64,000 nt of DNA from positions 7,861,001-7,925,000 of the forward strand of contig NZ_CP051680.1 in assembly GCF_012849095.1 (NCBI RefSeq), given 5' to 3'. Position 1 is the stretch's first letter. The number at the start of each line of letters is the position of its first letter. The notes under the pieces were generated by a model. That model ran no database searches and was not told the DNA's origin. It worked only from the letters and a program-made list of their open reading frames with translations. This DNA is from Cohnella herbarum (lineage in GTDB: Bacteria > Bacillota > Bacilli > Paenibacillales > Paenibacillaceae). Shown one piece after another: positions 44,788 to 53,921 of this stretch. A program made the position numbers and the translations under genes.

Positions 44788-45249
44788 TTATCGGAATTCG
44801 TGAACAAGAATTGGAGCGGAACTCTCCTTTAAGCTCATATTTCCAAATTGTCCGGCTAAGTTGCTTCCCCACATCCATACCATTCCATCTGCGGTGGCGG
44901 CTACGGCATGGGATTGTCCCATTGCTACGGACGTTACTTTTCCTAGTCCCTCTATGCGCCTTAATTCTTCTCCTTGTTTTAGAGGGGCATCATATTTAAA
45001 TTCAACTACATCAAATCCCATGACCCACAAAGACCCGTCCTTCTTCAGAACTAACGTCCTAATCTTACTATCCGTGATAATTGAGGAAACATCCTTTATA
45101 CATTCGATAAGCATAGGACGATATACGATTCCGTCGATAGGAATTCTTAGTGATCCTTTGTTGCTCTCTCCCCATCCCCAGACGGTACCATCCTTCTTAA
45201 TTGCAAAATTGATTCTTCCATGGCCGGAAGATAAGGCAACGATATATGA
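44788..45249 (-). pseudogene. RCC1-repeat protein remnant
   Basis: The minus-strand frame is open for 154 codons from just after an in-frame TAA (45250-45252) to the stop at 44788. It encodes RCC1/ATS1-type repeats: NFAIKKDGTVWGWGESNKG, TLVLKKDGSLWVMG and AVAATADGMVWMWGSNLAGQFG. No start codon with a ribosome site appears near the left end of the frame; the first ATG (45114) falls inside a repeat. RCC1-repeat proteins are normally 300 residues or more with a signal peptide, so this is a truncated copy. It is more AT-rich than its neighbours. Confidence 0.7.
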
Positions 45250-45306
45250 TTAACAGCAATTCGTTTCCGTAACATAAGAAAATAACGCTAGTTAGGGCTA
45301 TCCGGC

Positions 45307-45335
45307 TTGCTTGAACAGTGGGGTTGCCCTATAAT
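45307..45335 (+). promoter_or_regulatory. Promoter of the pheS T-box leader
   Basis: TTGCTT (45307-45312), 17-base spacer, TATAAT (45330-45335). Confidence 0.7.
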
Positions 45336-45384
45336 GATCATTAAAGTGAGAGTTCGAAAACTTTTGTAACAACCTCAAAAATGT

Positions 45385-45675
45385 AGAAATGCGATGACGG
45401 AGACAAGTAAGCAGTGCCTTCTTTCAGGGATGGAACGCCTTAGACTGTGAGCGTTCCTAAGAATACAGGCTGCCTAAATTCACTCCCGAGCAGAACTCTG
45501 AACGGTCGGTCTATCCGATCAGTAGGAGAACCGGTTGACGGCCCGTTATGCCGTATGAAGCGGGAATGTCCAGGAGCGCGCATGCGTTCCAGCCACTCGA
45601 AGGAGTAGCGGCGGCATTTCAACAAAGGGTGGTACCACGGTCTTTTCGTCCCTTACGGGAGAGAAGGCCTTTTTC
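45385..45675 (+). ncRNA. T-box leader of pheST (tRNA-Phe type)
   Basis: AAGGGTGGTACCACGG at 45625-45640 is the T-box sequence. The terminator GGTCTTTTCGTCCC pairs with GGGAGAGAAGGCC, followed by TTTTTC. Stem I starts GATGACGGAGACAAGTAA. With GCAG..CCT (from about 45409) paired to AGGCTGC, the following specifier loop gives TTC at 45479-45481 followed by A, matching phenylalanine. Uncharged tRNA-Phe would promote pheST transcription. Confidence 0.93.
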
Positions 45676-45702
45676 TATTTCAATGCGATAAGGAGAATCG
45701 GG

Positions 45703-46737
45703 ATGAAAGAACGATTAGAGGCTCTAAGAAAAGAAGCGCTGGAGCAGCTTCAGGGCGTCGCGGATGCGGCTACCCTTAACGACCTTCGTGTTCACTATCT
45801 AGGCAAGAAGGGACAATTGACCGAGATCTTGCGCGGCATGGGCGCGTTAAGCGCGGAGGAGCGTCCGGTGATCGGTCAAGTCGGCAACGAGGTACGCGCG
45901 GCCATCGAAGCGGTTATCGCCGAGAAGCAAGAAGGATTCGATCGCGCGGCAACCGCCCATCGCCTGCAGGCGGAGACGATCGACGTAACGCTGCCGGGTA
46001 AGGCGGTTGGCGTCGGTTCGGTTCATCCGCTGAACAAAGTGACTCAGGAAATCGAAGATATTTTCATCGGAATGGGTTATACGGTTGCCGAAGGACCCGA
46101 GGTCGAGACGGACTTCTTCAACTTCGAAGCGCTGAACTTACCTAAGAACCACCCTGCGCGCGACATGCAGGATTCCTTCTATATTACGGACGAGATCTTG
46201 CTACGCACGCAAACTTCCCCGGTGCAGATCCGTACGATGAAGGCGATGAACGGCAAAACGCCGATTAAAGTCATTTGCCCGGGACGCGTGTACCGCCGGG
46301 ATGACGACGATGCTACGCATTCGTTCATGTTCCATCAAATCGAAGGTTTGGTAATCGGGCCGAACATTCGAATGAGCGATCTGAAGGGGACGTTGCTGCA
46401 ATTCGTGCAAGAGATGTACGGACCGCAAATGCAAATTCGTCTTCGTCCGAGCTTCTTCCCGTTCACGGAACCGAGCGCGGAAGTGGACGTCACCTGCGCG
46501 CAGTGCGGAGGCAGCGGCTGCCGGATGTGCAAACATACGGGCTGGATCGAAATTCTCGGCTGCGGAATGGTACATCCCAAAGTGCTGGAGCACGGCGGAT
46601 ACGATCCGAACGAAGTAACGGGATTCGCGTTCGGTATGGGCGTAGAACGGATCGCGCTTCTGAAATACGGCATTGACGATATCCGCCATTTCTATGCGAA
46701 CGACACGAAGTTTTTGAACCAGTTCGCGAAGATGTGA
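45703..46737 (+). CDS. pheS: Phenylalanyl-tRNA synthetase alpha subunit
   Basis: A 344-residue class II synthetase subunit. An N-terminal coiled coil (residues 1-85) is followed by motif 2 ([22 protein letters not shown]) and motif 3 ([22 protein letters not shown]). A Cys-rich insertion, [20 protein letters not shown], is present, as in many Bacilli. It forms an alpha2-beta2 enzyme with PheT that charges tRNA-Phe. AAGGAG lies 8 bases before the ATG. Confidence 0.97.
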   Translation: MKERLEALRKEALEQLQGVADAATLNDLRVHYLGKKGQLTEILRGMGALSAEERPVIGQVGNEVRAAIEAVIAEKQEGFDRAATAHRLQAETIDVTLPGKAVGVGSVHPLNKVTQEIEDIFIGMGYTVAEGPEVETDFFNFEALNLPKNHPARDMQDSFYITDEILLRTQTSPVQIRTMKAMNGKTPIKVICPGRVYRRDDDDATHSFMFHQIEGLVIGPNIRMSDLKGTLLQFVQEMYGPQMQIRLRPSFFPFTEPSAEVDVTCAQCGGSGCRMCKHTGWIEILGCGMVHPKVLEHGGYDPNEVTGFAFGMGVERIALLKYGIDDIRHFYANDTKFLNQFAKM

Positions 46738-46793
46738 CGGTAATGATCAGGTAAAGCGATTAAATATACTAGGACAAACGAGGGGAGTTTCCC

Positions 46794-49241
46794 ATGAACG
46801 TATCTTATCGGTGGTTATCCGATTATATTGATTTAAGCGGCATTCCGGCTGAGCAATTGGCGGAAATGATGACGCGCGGAGGAATCGAGATCGATTCCGT
46901 TCCTTCCCGTAACGCGGGAGTTAGCGGAGTCGTCGTCGGCTATGTGAAAACGAGGGAGAAACATCCGGACGCGGATAAGCTAAGCGTCTGTACGATCGAC
47001 GCCGGTACCGGGGAAGATCTGCAAATCGTCTGCGGAGCGGCGAATATCGGCGCGGATATGAAAGTTCCGGTTGCGATGGTCGGCGCGAAGCTTCCGGGCG
47101 GTCTTGATATTAAGCGAGCGAAACTGCGCGGCGTGGAATCGCAAGGCATGATCTGTTCGGCTCGCGAATTGGGTATTAACGACAAGCTGCTGCCGAAGGA
47201 ACAGCAAGAGGGAATTCTGATTTTGCCGCCTGAAACGGAAATCGGCCGCGATATTTTAGACGTGCTCGCGTTAAACGACTCTATTCTGGAGCTGGATCTC
47301 ACGCCCAATCGTTCGGATTGTTTGAGCATGCTCGGCGTAGCTTACGAGGTGGCCGCGCTGACGGGACGACCGTTGAAGCTTCCGGAGCCGGATAAGGATT
47401 TGCATTCGTCCGTCGACCGGACTTCCGACCACGTACGCGTGTCGATAACCGCTACCGAGCAATGCTCATTGTATACCGCGCGATACATTAAAGGCGTTAA
47501 GATCGCTCCGGCTCCGCAATGGATACAGAATCGTCTCATTGCCGCCGGCGTTCGCCCGATCAACAATATCGTAGACATTACGAACTATGTCATGCTGGAA
47601 TACGGCCAGCCGCTTCATGCTTTCGATGCGGCGAAAGTCGCCGGCGGACGCATCGACGTTCGATTGGCCCAGCCGGGCGAAATCCTGGTCACGCTTGACG
47701 ACCAAGAGCGCAAGCTTGAGCCGCAAATGCTCGTAATCGCGGATGCGGAGAAAGCGATCGCGTTGGCCGGCGTTATGGGCGGAGCGAATTCCGAGGTCAC
47801 TCCGGAGACGACCGATATTATTCTGGAGTCCGCCAAATTCGAAGGCGGTACGGTTCGCCGTACGTCGCGGCAATTGGGTCTGCGCTCGGAAGCGTCATCC
47901 CGCTTCGAGAAAGAAGTCGATCCGTCAAGGGTAAGGGACGCGCTCGACCGTGCTGCGGGATTGATCGCGAGATACGCGGAAGGGCTCGTAACGGAAGGAA
48001 TCGTCGAAGCGGAAGTTTCCGTTCAACAACCGGCGAACGTCGAAATTTCATTGAGCCGGATTAACGGAATGTTAGGCACCGAGCTCTCCTCGCTGGAGAT
48101 CAAAACGATTTTCTCCCGATTGCATTTCGCGGTAGAGGTTAGCGGAGACGGCATTTGGAACGTCACCGTCCCTTCCCGTCGCGGGGATATTACCCGGGAT
48201 GTCGATCTCGTTGAGGAAGTCGCGCGACTTCACGGCTACGATGAAATTCCGACGACTTTGATCGACGGTCAAACGACGGCAGGATCGCTTACGAAGCCGC
48301 AGGCGATACGCAGGGAGCTTCGTTCGATTTTAACGGGAGCCGGCGTGCACGAGGCCATCTGCTACTCCGTGACTTCCGAGCAAAAAACGAAGCTGTTCAC
48401 GGAGCTGTCAGGCGATACGAAACCGATCCCGCTCGCGATGCCGATGAGCGAAGAACGAAGCGTTCTTAGGACGACGCTGATTCCGAGCTTGTTGGAAGCG
48501 GCCGCGTATAATCTAACGCGCAAGAATAACGATTTGGCGCTGTTCGAGATCGGTAACGTCTATCATTCCGACGAAGAGGTGCTGACTCGTTTACCGCAAG
48601 AAAAGCCTCGCGTGTCTCTGTTGCTGAGCGGCAACCGGCGTTCGGCAAGCTGGAATCGTTCCTCCGAGGCCGTCGATTTCTATGATGCCAAAGGCATTCT
48701 CGAGAAAATTCTCGATCATCTGGGGCTTACGGGTAAAATCGTATACGAAGCTGCTCAGCCGGCGGGATTCCATCCCGGAAGAACGGCCGCGATCAAGATT
48801 CATACGGAGCGTGGGAACGAAACGATCGGTTACATCGGGCAATTGCACCCTGAATTGCAACGCGATTTCGACTTGCCGGATACGTATGTGGCTGAAATGG
48901 AGCTTGCCCCGATCTATGAATACGCGGATCGTCATATCGAATATCGCACGTTACCCCGCTACCCGGCGATCGAGCGGGACATCGCGGTCGTCGTAGACCG
49001 TAACGTGGCGGGCGGAGCGTTAACGGAAGCTATCGTCGCCTCCGCAGGCGAATTGTTGGAGTCCGTGAAGGTGTTCGACGTTTATACCGGAGACCGCATC
49101 GGAACGGAGAAGAAGAGCGTTGCGCTGGCACTAGTTTATCGTCATGGAGAACGTACTTTGACGGATGAGGAAGTTACGGAAACGCATGCCCGAGTATTGA
49201 CACAATTGGAACAATCTTTCGGCGCGGAACTTCGCAAATAG
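46794..49241 (+). CDS. pheT: Phenylalanyl-tRNA synthetase beta subunit
   Basis: An 815-residue subunit with the full domain set: B1/tRNA-binding EMAP-like domain (residues 40-150, KHPDADKLSVCTIDAG), B3/B4 editing domain (about 200-390), B5 domain, the core catalytic-like domain (from about 470) and the C-terminal FDX-ACB domain (LPRYPAIERDIAVVVDR). Length is canonical. It follows pheS after 56 bases, sharing the T-box. Confidence 0.97.
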   Translation: MNVSYRWLSDYIDLSGIPAEQLAEMMTRGGIEIDSVPSRNAGVSGVVVGYVKTREKHPDADKLSVCTIDAGTGEDLQIVCGAANIGADMKVPVAMVGAKLPGGLDIKRAKLRGVESQGMICSARELGINDKLLPKEQQEGILILPPETEIGRDILDVLALNDSILELDLTPNRSDCLSMLGVAYEVAALTGRPLKLPEPDKDLHSSVDRTSDHVRVSITATEQCSLYTARYIKGVKIAPAPQWIQNRLIAAGVRPINNIVDITNYVMLEYGQPLHAFDAAKVAGGRIDVRLAQPGEILVTLDDQERKLEPQMLVIADAEKAIALAGVMGGANSEVTPETTDIILESAKFEGGTVRRTSRQLGLRSEASSRFEKEVDPSRVRDALDRAAGLIARYAEGLVTEGIVEAEVSVQQPANVEISLSRINGMLGTELSSLEIKTIFSRLHFAVEVSGDGIWNVTVPSRRGDITRDVDLVEEVARLHGYDEIPTTLIDGQTTAGSLTKPQAIRRELRSILTGAGVHEAICYSVTSEQKTKLFTELSGDTKPIPLAMPMSEERSVLRTTLIPSLLEAAAYNLTRKNNDLALFEIGNVYHSDEEVLTRLPQEKPRVSLLLSGNRRSASWNRSSEAVDFYDAKGILEKILDHLGLTGKIVYEAAQPAGFHPGRTAAIKIHTERGNETIGYIGQLHPELQRDFDLPDTYVAEMELAPIYEYADRHIEYRTLPRYPAIERDIAVVVDRNVAGGALTEAIVASAGELLESVKVFDVYTGDRIGTEKKSVALALVYRHGERTLTDEEVTETHARVLTQLEQSFGAELRK

Positions 49242-49361
49242 GCAGGAAACAGTAAGGGAGGCAGCGAATACATCTAGACGCCGACTGGCGCGGATGGTTC
49301 GCTGCTTTTGTTCGCGAACGGCGTGATCAGAGAATGGCTGGTTGCGGATCGGAAATAACGT

Positions 49362-49423
49362 TACGGCATAACTCTATTTCGAGTCAACTTCGGAATAAAC
49401 AAGGAATAGAGTTACGCCATCAC
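49362..49423. repeat. Inverted repeat in the pheT-zapA gap
   Basis: GGCATAACTCTATT and AATAGAGTTACGCC form a 13-of-14 base inverted repeat separated by about 33 bases. No T-run follows. The remainder of the 440-bp gap (49242-49681) shows no gene; a possible ribosome site GGGAGG at 49669 belongs to the next gene. Confidence 0.6.
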
Positions 49424-49681
49424 CTAATTGCATTAGCGCAAGACTGAATATCGGAGAAAAGGTCGAGAAAAAATCTTTTCGAATTATTCGGCCTGAGCAG
49501 TAACGATTTATTCGATTATGAAGCAGGAGTTCCCGAGTAATCGGCCGCAATGAAAGTACTTCTAGCAGACCAATTCATTAAGGATCGACTTCGATCTAAG
49601 CCAGTTTGGCGCTTTGGAGGAGCATTATCGGGTATTAGTAAAAAAGATACATAACTACGGACGCAATGGGAGGATCACGCT

Positions 49682-52600
49682 GTGCAGAATAACGACAAAA
49701 CGCGTGTGACCGTTGACATATATGGAACGCAATATACGCTAACGGGTCACACCAGTACCGAACATATGAAACGGGTTGCCGCTTTGGTCAACGAGCATAT
49801 GAGCAAAATTAATAGCGGGTCTCCCCGTTTGGATTTACCGAAATTGGCCGTGCTTGCCGCCGTGAACGTTGGCGATGAGTTAATGCGATTGCGCAGGGAA
49901 AACGAGCAATTGCTTAAGGACGAGACGGAGAACGCCCGAAAAATCGAGGAACTGGAAAGTTTAAAGGTAGAAACCGCGCAGGAGCTGGCGTTCGTTAAGG
50001 AGCAGGTCGCGGAGGAATTAGAGTTCGTAAAAGCCCAGAAGGCGGAAGAACTAGAGAGCCTTAGATCGAAGGCGGACGCGGAGTTAGAGAGCCTCAGGGA
50101 GAAGACGACGGCGGAGCTTGAAATCGCGAAGACCGAGGCCAGCAAAGAGATGGAAGCTCTGCGAGCGGATTTGACGGCCGAGTTGGAGAATGAACGGTCC
50201 GAGGCGCTGAAAGCGAGGGAGCTTGCCGAAGCCAAAGCGGCGGAGCTCGAGAGCGAGAAGGAAAGGGCTGCGGAAGAGTTAAAGCTCTTTAAAGATCAGG
50301 CTGCCGAAAGCCTAGAAGCGTTGAATGTCAGGAAAGCGGAAGAAATACATAACTTGACGCTTAAATCGTCGGCTGACCTGGACAACGAGAAAGCTCGGGC
50401 TGCTTCGGAGCTGGGGACTTTAAGGGCGCAATGGAAAGCGGATATGGACAACAAGCAGGCCGAGGCTTTGGACGAGTTAGAGTTCGTCAAGGCTCGGGCT
50501 GCCGAAGAATTGGCGGACGTTAAAGCGCAAGCGGCCAAGGAGATAGAGGAAGTTAAAGCCCGGACGGCTGAAGAGCTTGAAGTCTTTAAAGCTAACAAGA
50601 CGGAAGAGCTGGAAAGCTATAGAGCGAAATCGGCAGCGGAACTAGAAAACGCCAAAAATCGCGCAGCGAAAGAGCTAGAGTCCTTGCGTGCGCAGTTGTC
50701 GGCGGAATTCGAGAGCGAGAAAGCGCAGTTGGCCGAAGAGCTGGATTTCGTCAGATCCGAGAAATCGGAACAAGTGGAAGGCTTGATCGCGAAGACGGCG
50801 GAATTGGAGAAAGCGAAGCAGCAATTGGCCGAAGAGCTGGACTTCGTCAAAGCCGACTATTCGGAGCAAGTTGCAAGCTTGATAGCGAAGTCGGCGGAAC
50901 TGGAGAAAGCGAAGCAGCAGTTGGCCGAAGAGCTGGAATTTGCCAAAGCGGACAATACGGAGCAAGTGTCAAGCTTGATCGCGAAGACGGCGGAACTGGA
51001 GAATGCGAAGCAGCAGTTGGCTGAAGAGCTGGACTTCGCCAAAGCGGACAATACGGAGCAAGTGTCAAGCTTGATCGCGAAGTCGGCGGAACTGGAGAAA
51101 GCGAAGCAGCAGTTGGCTGAAGAGCTGGACTTCGTCAAAGCCGACCATTCGGAGCAAGTGGAAAACTTGATCGCGAAGACGGCGGAATTGGAGAAAGCGA
51201 AGCAACAGTTGGCTGAAGAGCTGGACTTCATTAAAGCCGTGGCTGTTGAAGATTTGGAAAGTCTAAGGGCGAAGTCGAATGCGGAGCTGGAAAGCGTAAA
51301 AGCGCTGGCCGGAGAACAACTGGAATCTCTGCGCGCGGAGTTGACGACAGCATTCGAGAAAGAGAAATCGTCAGCTAGCCACGAATTAGCTCAAATATCC
51401 GGCGAACTTGAAATGTTAAAGGCGGAATCGTCCGAGTTGCTCGAATCGGTCATGACGCAAGCCTCGGCAGATTTGGAAGGCGCGAAGGTAAGGGCGGAAT
51501 TAGAGCTCGAGCAAACGAGAATTCACGCTGAGCAGGAATTGGAAAGCGCCAAAGCGTTGGCAGCCAAGGAATACGAGCGGTTGAAAACGGAAATGACGCA
51601 GCAATTGGAGAGCTTGAAGACTCAAGCTTCATTGGAACTGCAACAGGCGAAATCCGAAGCCGATCAAGCGCAACGGTTGGCTGGGCTCCAAGCCGAGCAG
51701 GAGCTTGAAGCGTTAAGGGAACAGTTCGATCGGCAACTGGAGCAGACGAAGCAGCAAGCGGCCGCGGAACTGGGTAACGCTCAAGCGGAAGCCGAGTCTC
51801 TAACCCTTCAGTTCGTCGAGGAGAAAAAGGCATGGATCGCGAAACAAGCGGAGATCGAAGCGATATTAGGTTCGGATCTCGATAGCTTGAAGCAGGCGCA
51901 CTCGGAAGAGCTCGAGGAGCTGACGAACCGTTTCCGCAGGGAATCCGAGGAGCAGAACGGCAAATATATGGCCGAGAAGATCGCCTATGCAAGCCAGAAG
52001 GAAGCAGAACTGCAAACCTTGAAAGTCAAATTGGAATCGGAGATTAAAGATGTCGAGACGATGTACTCCGACGAGCTTGAATCGATGAAGAAGAAGCTTG
52101 AAGCATTGGTAGTCGCGCAGGAAGATTGGCTGGCGAGAGAACGGGAATGGCAACAACTGCGCGGGCAACTCGAGAGCGACGTCGAGCATTGGGCAAAAGA
52201 AGCGGAAGACCAGCGTCGAACGATTATCGAGCAGCAAGAAATGCTGCAAGAGGTCGAAGCGCAAACGATGGAGCGCTTGAACTCGCACGCCTCCGCGCTC
52301 GAGAAGGCGGAGCAAGAGCGCGACGAGCTTGCCCGCCAGCTTGGAGAGCGGGACGAGTGGGAGAAAGCGTGGAGCGATTCGATGAAGGAGTTGCAAGCGC
52401 GCGTAGCGTCGGCGCAGCAAGAGCAGCGCGCCGCCGCGGAGAAGACGGCGGCGCTAGAGGCCCGCATCGCCGAGCTTGGCGATGCGGAGGAGGGCTTGCG
52501 CGAAGCCGCGCAGCGGGCGGAGCGCGAGCTTGAGGCGGCGCTCGCGGAAGCGGCGGCCGCACCTTCTCGCGAGGCGGGGTTGGCCGCCTCGCAGGAGGAG

Positions 52601-52741
52601 CTGCGCGAGCAAGCGGAGCGCGGCGATCGGTTGCAGGCGGAGCTGGAGGCGCTCAAGCGGGAGCATTCCGCGCTGGGCAACGAACACGCGAAGCTGAAGA
52701 CCGAGTATAACGAGTGGATCGAGCTGCTCGAACAAGAATAA
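49682..52741 (+). CDS. zapA: Giant ZapA-headed coiled-coil protein
   Basis: A 1019-residue protein. Residues 1-85 are a complete ZapA domain (TRVTVDIYGTQYTLTG, EHMKRVAALVNEHMSKI, LAVLAAVNVGDELMRL), at the pheT-downstream locus where B. subtilis has its 85-residue zapA. The rest is a continuous Glu/Lys/Ala-rich coiled coil. Residues about 346-520 consist of a 32-residue tandem repeat of the type EKAKQQLAEELDFVKADNSE plus QVSSLIAKTAEL. The last 150 residues are GC-rich in coding sequence. ZapA bundles FtsZ at mid-cell; the tail is unprecedented in my knowledge. Start GTG 49682 follows GGGAGG. Confidence 0.88.
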   Translation: MQNNDKTRVTVDIYGTQYTLTGHTSTEHMKRVAALVNEHMSKINSGSPRLDLPKLAVLAAVNVGDELMRLRRENEQLLKDETENARKIEELESLKVETAQELAFVKEQVAEELEFVKAQKAEELESLRSKADAELESLREKTTAELEIAKTEASKEMEALRADLTAELENERSEALKARELAEAKAAELESEKERAAEELKLFKDQAAESLEALNVRKAEEIHNLTLKSSADLDNEKARAASELGTLRAQWKADMDNKQAEALDELEFVKARAAEELADVKAQAAKEIEEVKARTAEELEVFKANKTEELESYRAKSAAELENAKNRAAKELESLRAQLSAEFESEKAQLAEELDFVRSEKSEQVEGLIAKTAELEKAKQQLAEELDFVKADYSEQVASLIAKSAELEKAKQQLAEELEFAKADNTEQVSSLIAKTAELENAKQQLAEELDFAKADNTEQVSSLIAKSAELEKAKQQLAEELDFVKADHSEQVENLIAKTAELEKAKQQLAEELDFIKAVAVEDLESLRAKSNAELESVKALAGEQLESLRAELTTAFEKEKSSASHELAQISGELEMLKAESSELLESVMTQASADLEGAKVRAELELEQTRIHAEQELESAKALAAKEYERLKTEMTQQLESLKTQASLELQQAKSEADQAQRLAGLQAEQELEALREQFDRQLEQTKQQAAAELGNAQAEAESLTLQFVEEKKAWIAKQAEIEAILGSDLDSLKQAHSEELEELTNRFRRESEEQNGKYMAEKIAYASQKEAELQTLKVKLESEIKDVETMYSDELESMKKKLEALVVAQEDWLAREREWQQLRGQLESDVEHWAKEAEDQRRTIIEQQEMLQEVEAQTMERLNSHASALEKAEQERDELARQLGERDEWEKAWSDSMKELQARVASAQQEQRAAAEKTAALEARIAELGDAEEGLREAAQRAERELEAALAEAAAAPSREAGLAASQEELREQAERGDRLQAELEALKREHSALGNEHAKLKTEYNEWIELLEQE

Positions 52742-52749
52742 ATAAAAAA

Positions 52750-52789
52750 AAGGCTATTCCCGAGCGAATCACTTGGGAATAGCCTTTTG
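52750..52789. terminator. Bidirectional terminator
   Basis: AAGGCTATTCCC (52750-52761) pairs with GGGAATAGCCTT (52775-52786). A-run before and T-run after serve both the zapA-like gene and the minus-strand lipoprotein gene. Confidence 0.92.
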
Positions 52790-52811
52790 TCGTTTTCGAT
52801 TCAGGTTACGG

Positions 52812-53189
52812 CTAGCTTACGACAATTTTCGCTACCATTTTATTGTGTCCGTTGCCGCACATGATGTTGCACTTGATTTCGTAAGTGCCGGCCGGCAAAG
52901 TGACGACTTCGGACTTATTGCCTCTGATTTTGATATCTTGTCCGACGATTTCGATGCCGTGCGCGCCGCTCACATTTTCAAGCGTCAGCTTGACGGGAGT
53001 GTCCTTGGGTACAGCGTACTCGGCTTGGTCGAATTCCCAACTGCTTGCTTTAATGACGACTTCCTGCGAAGCGGCTTCAGCGTTGGATGGTGCGCTGTTG
53101 TTTTCTGTATTCTTGTTGTTGCCGCCGCATGCCGATAGAGCGAGCACAAGAGCGGTCAGTGTGAGAAAATAAGCGATCTTTTTTTGCAT
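52812..53189 (-). CDS. CuA-like cupredoxin lipoprotein
   Basis: A 125-residue lipoprotein (signal IAYFLTLTALVLALSAC) with an Asn/Ala/Ser linker and a cupredoxin domain. The end, IKCNIMCGNGHNKM, has the Cys-x3-Cys-x3-His-x2-Met arrangement of the CuA centre of cytochrome oxidase subunit II, and SGAHGIEIVG supplies the first His. The Glu normally between the two Cys (C-x-E-x-C) is not present. It may be an electron carrier or copper protein outside the membrane. No oxidase genes are nearby. It has its own terminator, shared with the zapA-like gene. Confidence 0.85.
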   Translation of the reverse strand: MQKKIAYFLTLTALVLALSACGGNNKNTENNSAPSNAEAASQEVVIKASSWEFDQAEYAVPKDTPVKLTLENVSGAHGIEIVGQDIKIRGNKSEVVTLPAGTYEIKCNIMCGNGHNKMVAKIVVS

Positions 53190-53371
53190 GTTCGTTTCCC
53201 TCCGTACTTGAAAATTTGCGGAAGATCATCGGCTCTCTCTATTCGAATCCATTCCTGCACGAGCAATATTGTAACATATGTATCGTCGCGTTTGCCGGGA
53301 AACCCATGACGGAACAATGACATTATCAATATCTGCCAATTCCTATTCAATAACTATGGAAACGGGAATAA

Positions 53372-53416
53372 ACGTCAACAACCTCCCTGCTGAATGAGCA
53401 AGGAGGTTGTTGACGT
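53372..53416 (-). terminator. Long hairpin after the YvlD-like gene
   Basis: ACGTCAACAACCTCC pairs perfectly with GGAGGTTGTTGACGT, with an inner TGCT/AGCA stem. On the minus strand it is followed by TTTATTCC, so it may end the gene at 53445-53807. Confidence 0.7.
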
Positions 53417-53444
53417 CCGAAGATGGTTTTCACTGGGATCGGGT

Positions 53445-53807
53445 TTAGTCCCGATGCCGACGATGTCCGGCCTCGTAAGGGGTAGCGACGGGAATAAAAA
53501 GATCTATAATCCCGATCACTAGCGCGGCAAGCAAGGCACCGATCATGGTGACCTCGACGTTCCCCACGACGAATTGCGCTAACCAGATGACCAACGCGCT
53601 GGACAAGAAACCGACGATCCCGCGGCCGAACGGGGTGACCTTTTTGCCGAATATCCCTTCAATGATCCAGCCCAAGACGGCAATAACGACCGCGAGCATC
53701 AAGGCGCTCCAGAAGCCTCCCACCGAAAATTGGGGTACCAGCCATCCCACGACCATCAGTACGATGGCAGAGACGATGAAGCGAACGACCGTGCCTAAAA
53801 AATTCAT
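53445..53807 (-). CDS. YvlD-like (phage-holin superfamily) membrane protein
   Basis: A 120-residue protein with four hydrophobic helices (FIVSAIVLMVVGWLVP, LMLAVVIAVLGWIIEGIFG, GIVGFLSSALVIWLAQFVV, MIGALLAALVIGIIDLFIP) and a short basic tail. This is the YvlD/holin-IV-like family, common in Bacilli and sometimes linked to envelope stress or lantibiotic tolerance. GGAGGTCGATAAA precedes ATG 53807; the longer frame has no support. It is divergent from mutS2. Confidence 0.85.
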   Translation of the reverse strand: MNFLGTVVRFIVSAIVLMVVGWLVPQFSVGGFWSALMLAVVIAVLGWIIEGIFGKKVTPFGRGIVGFLSSALVIWLAQFVVGNVEVTMIGALLAALVIGIIDLFIPVATPYEAGHRRHRD

Positions 53808-53921
53808 TTTATCGACCTCCTTAAGCGTTAGTGTATCCTTAGATTTAAACCCTATGAGTGGAAGGTTTCGCAAGATTGATCGATTCGGCTATAATATAAG
53901 GCGAAGGAGATGAATTTCGCC

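Noticed and set aside
50296..52735. Several minus-strand frames opposite the zapA-like gene
   Set aside because: They mirror the Glu/Ala/Lys codon repeats of the coiled coil and have no family motif.
53156..53350. 64-codon minus-strand frame before the CuA-like lipoprotein
   Set aside because: It overlaps the lipoprotein start, has no motif and ends in another frame.
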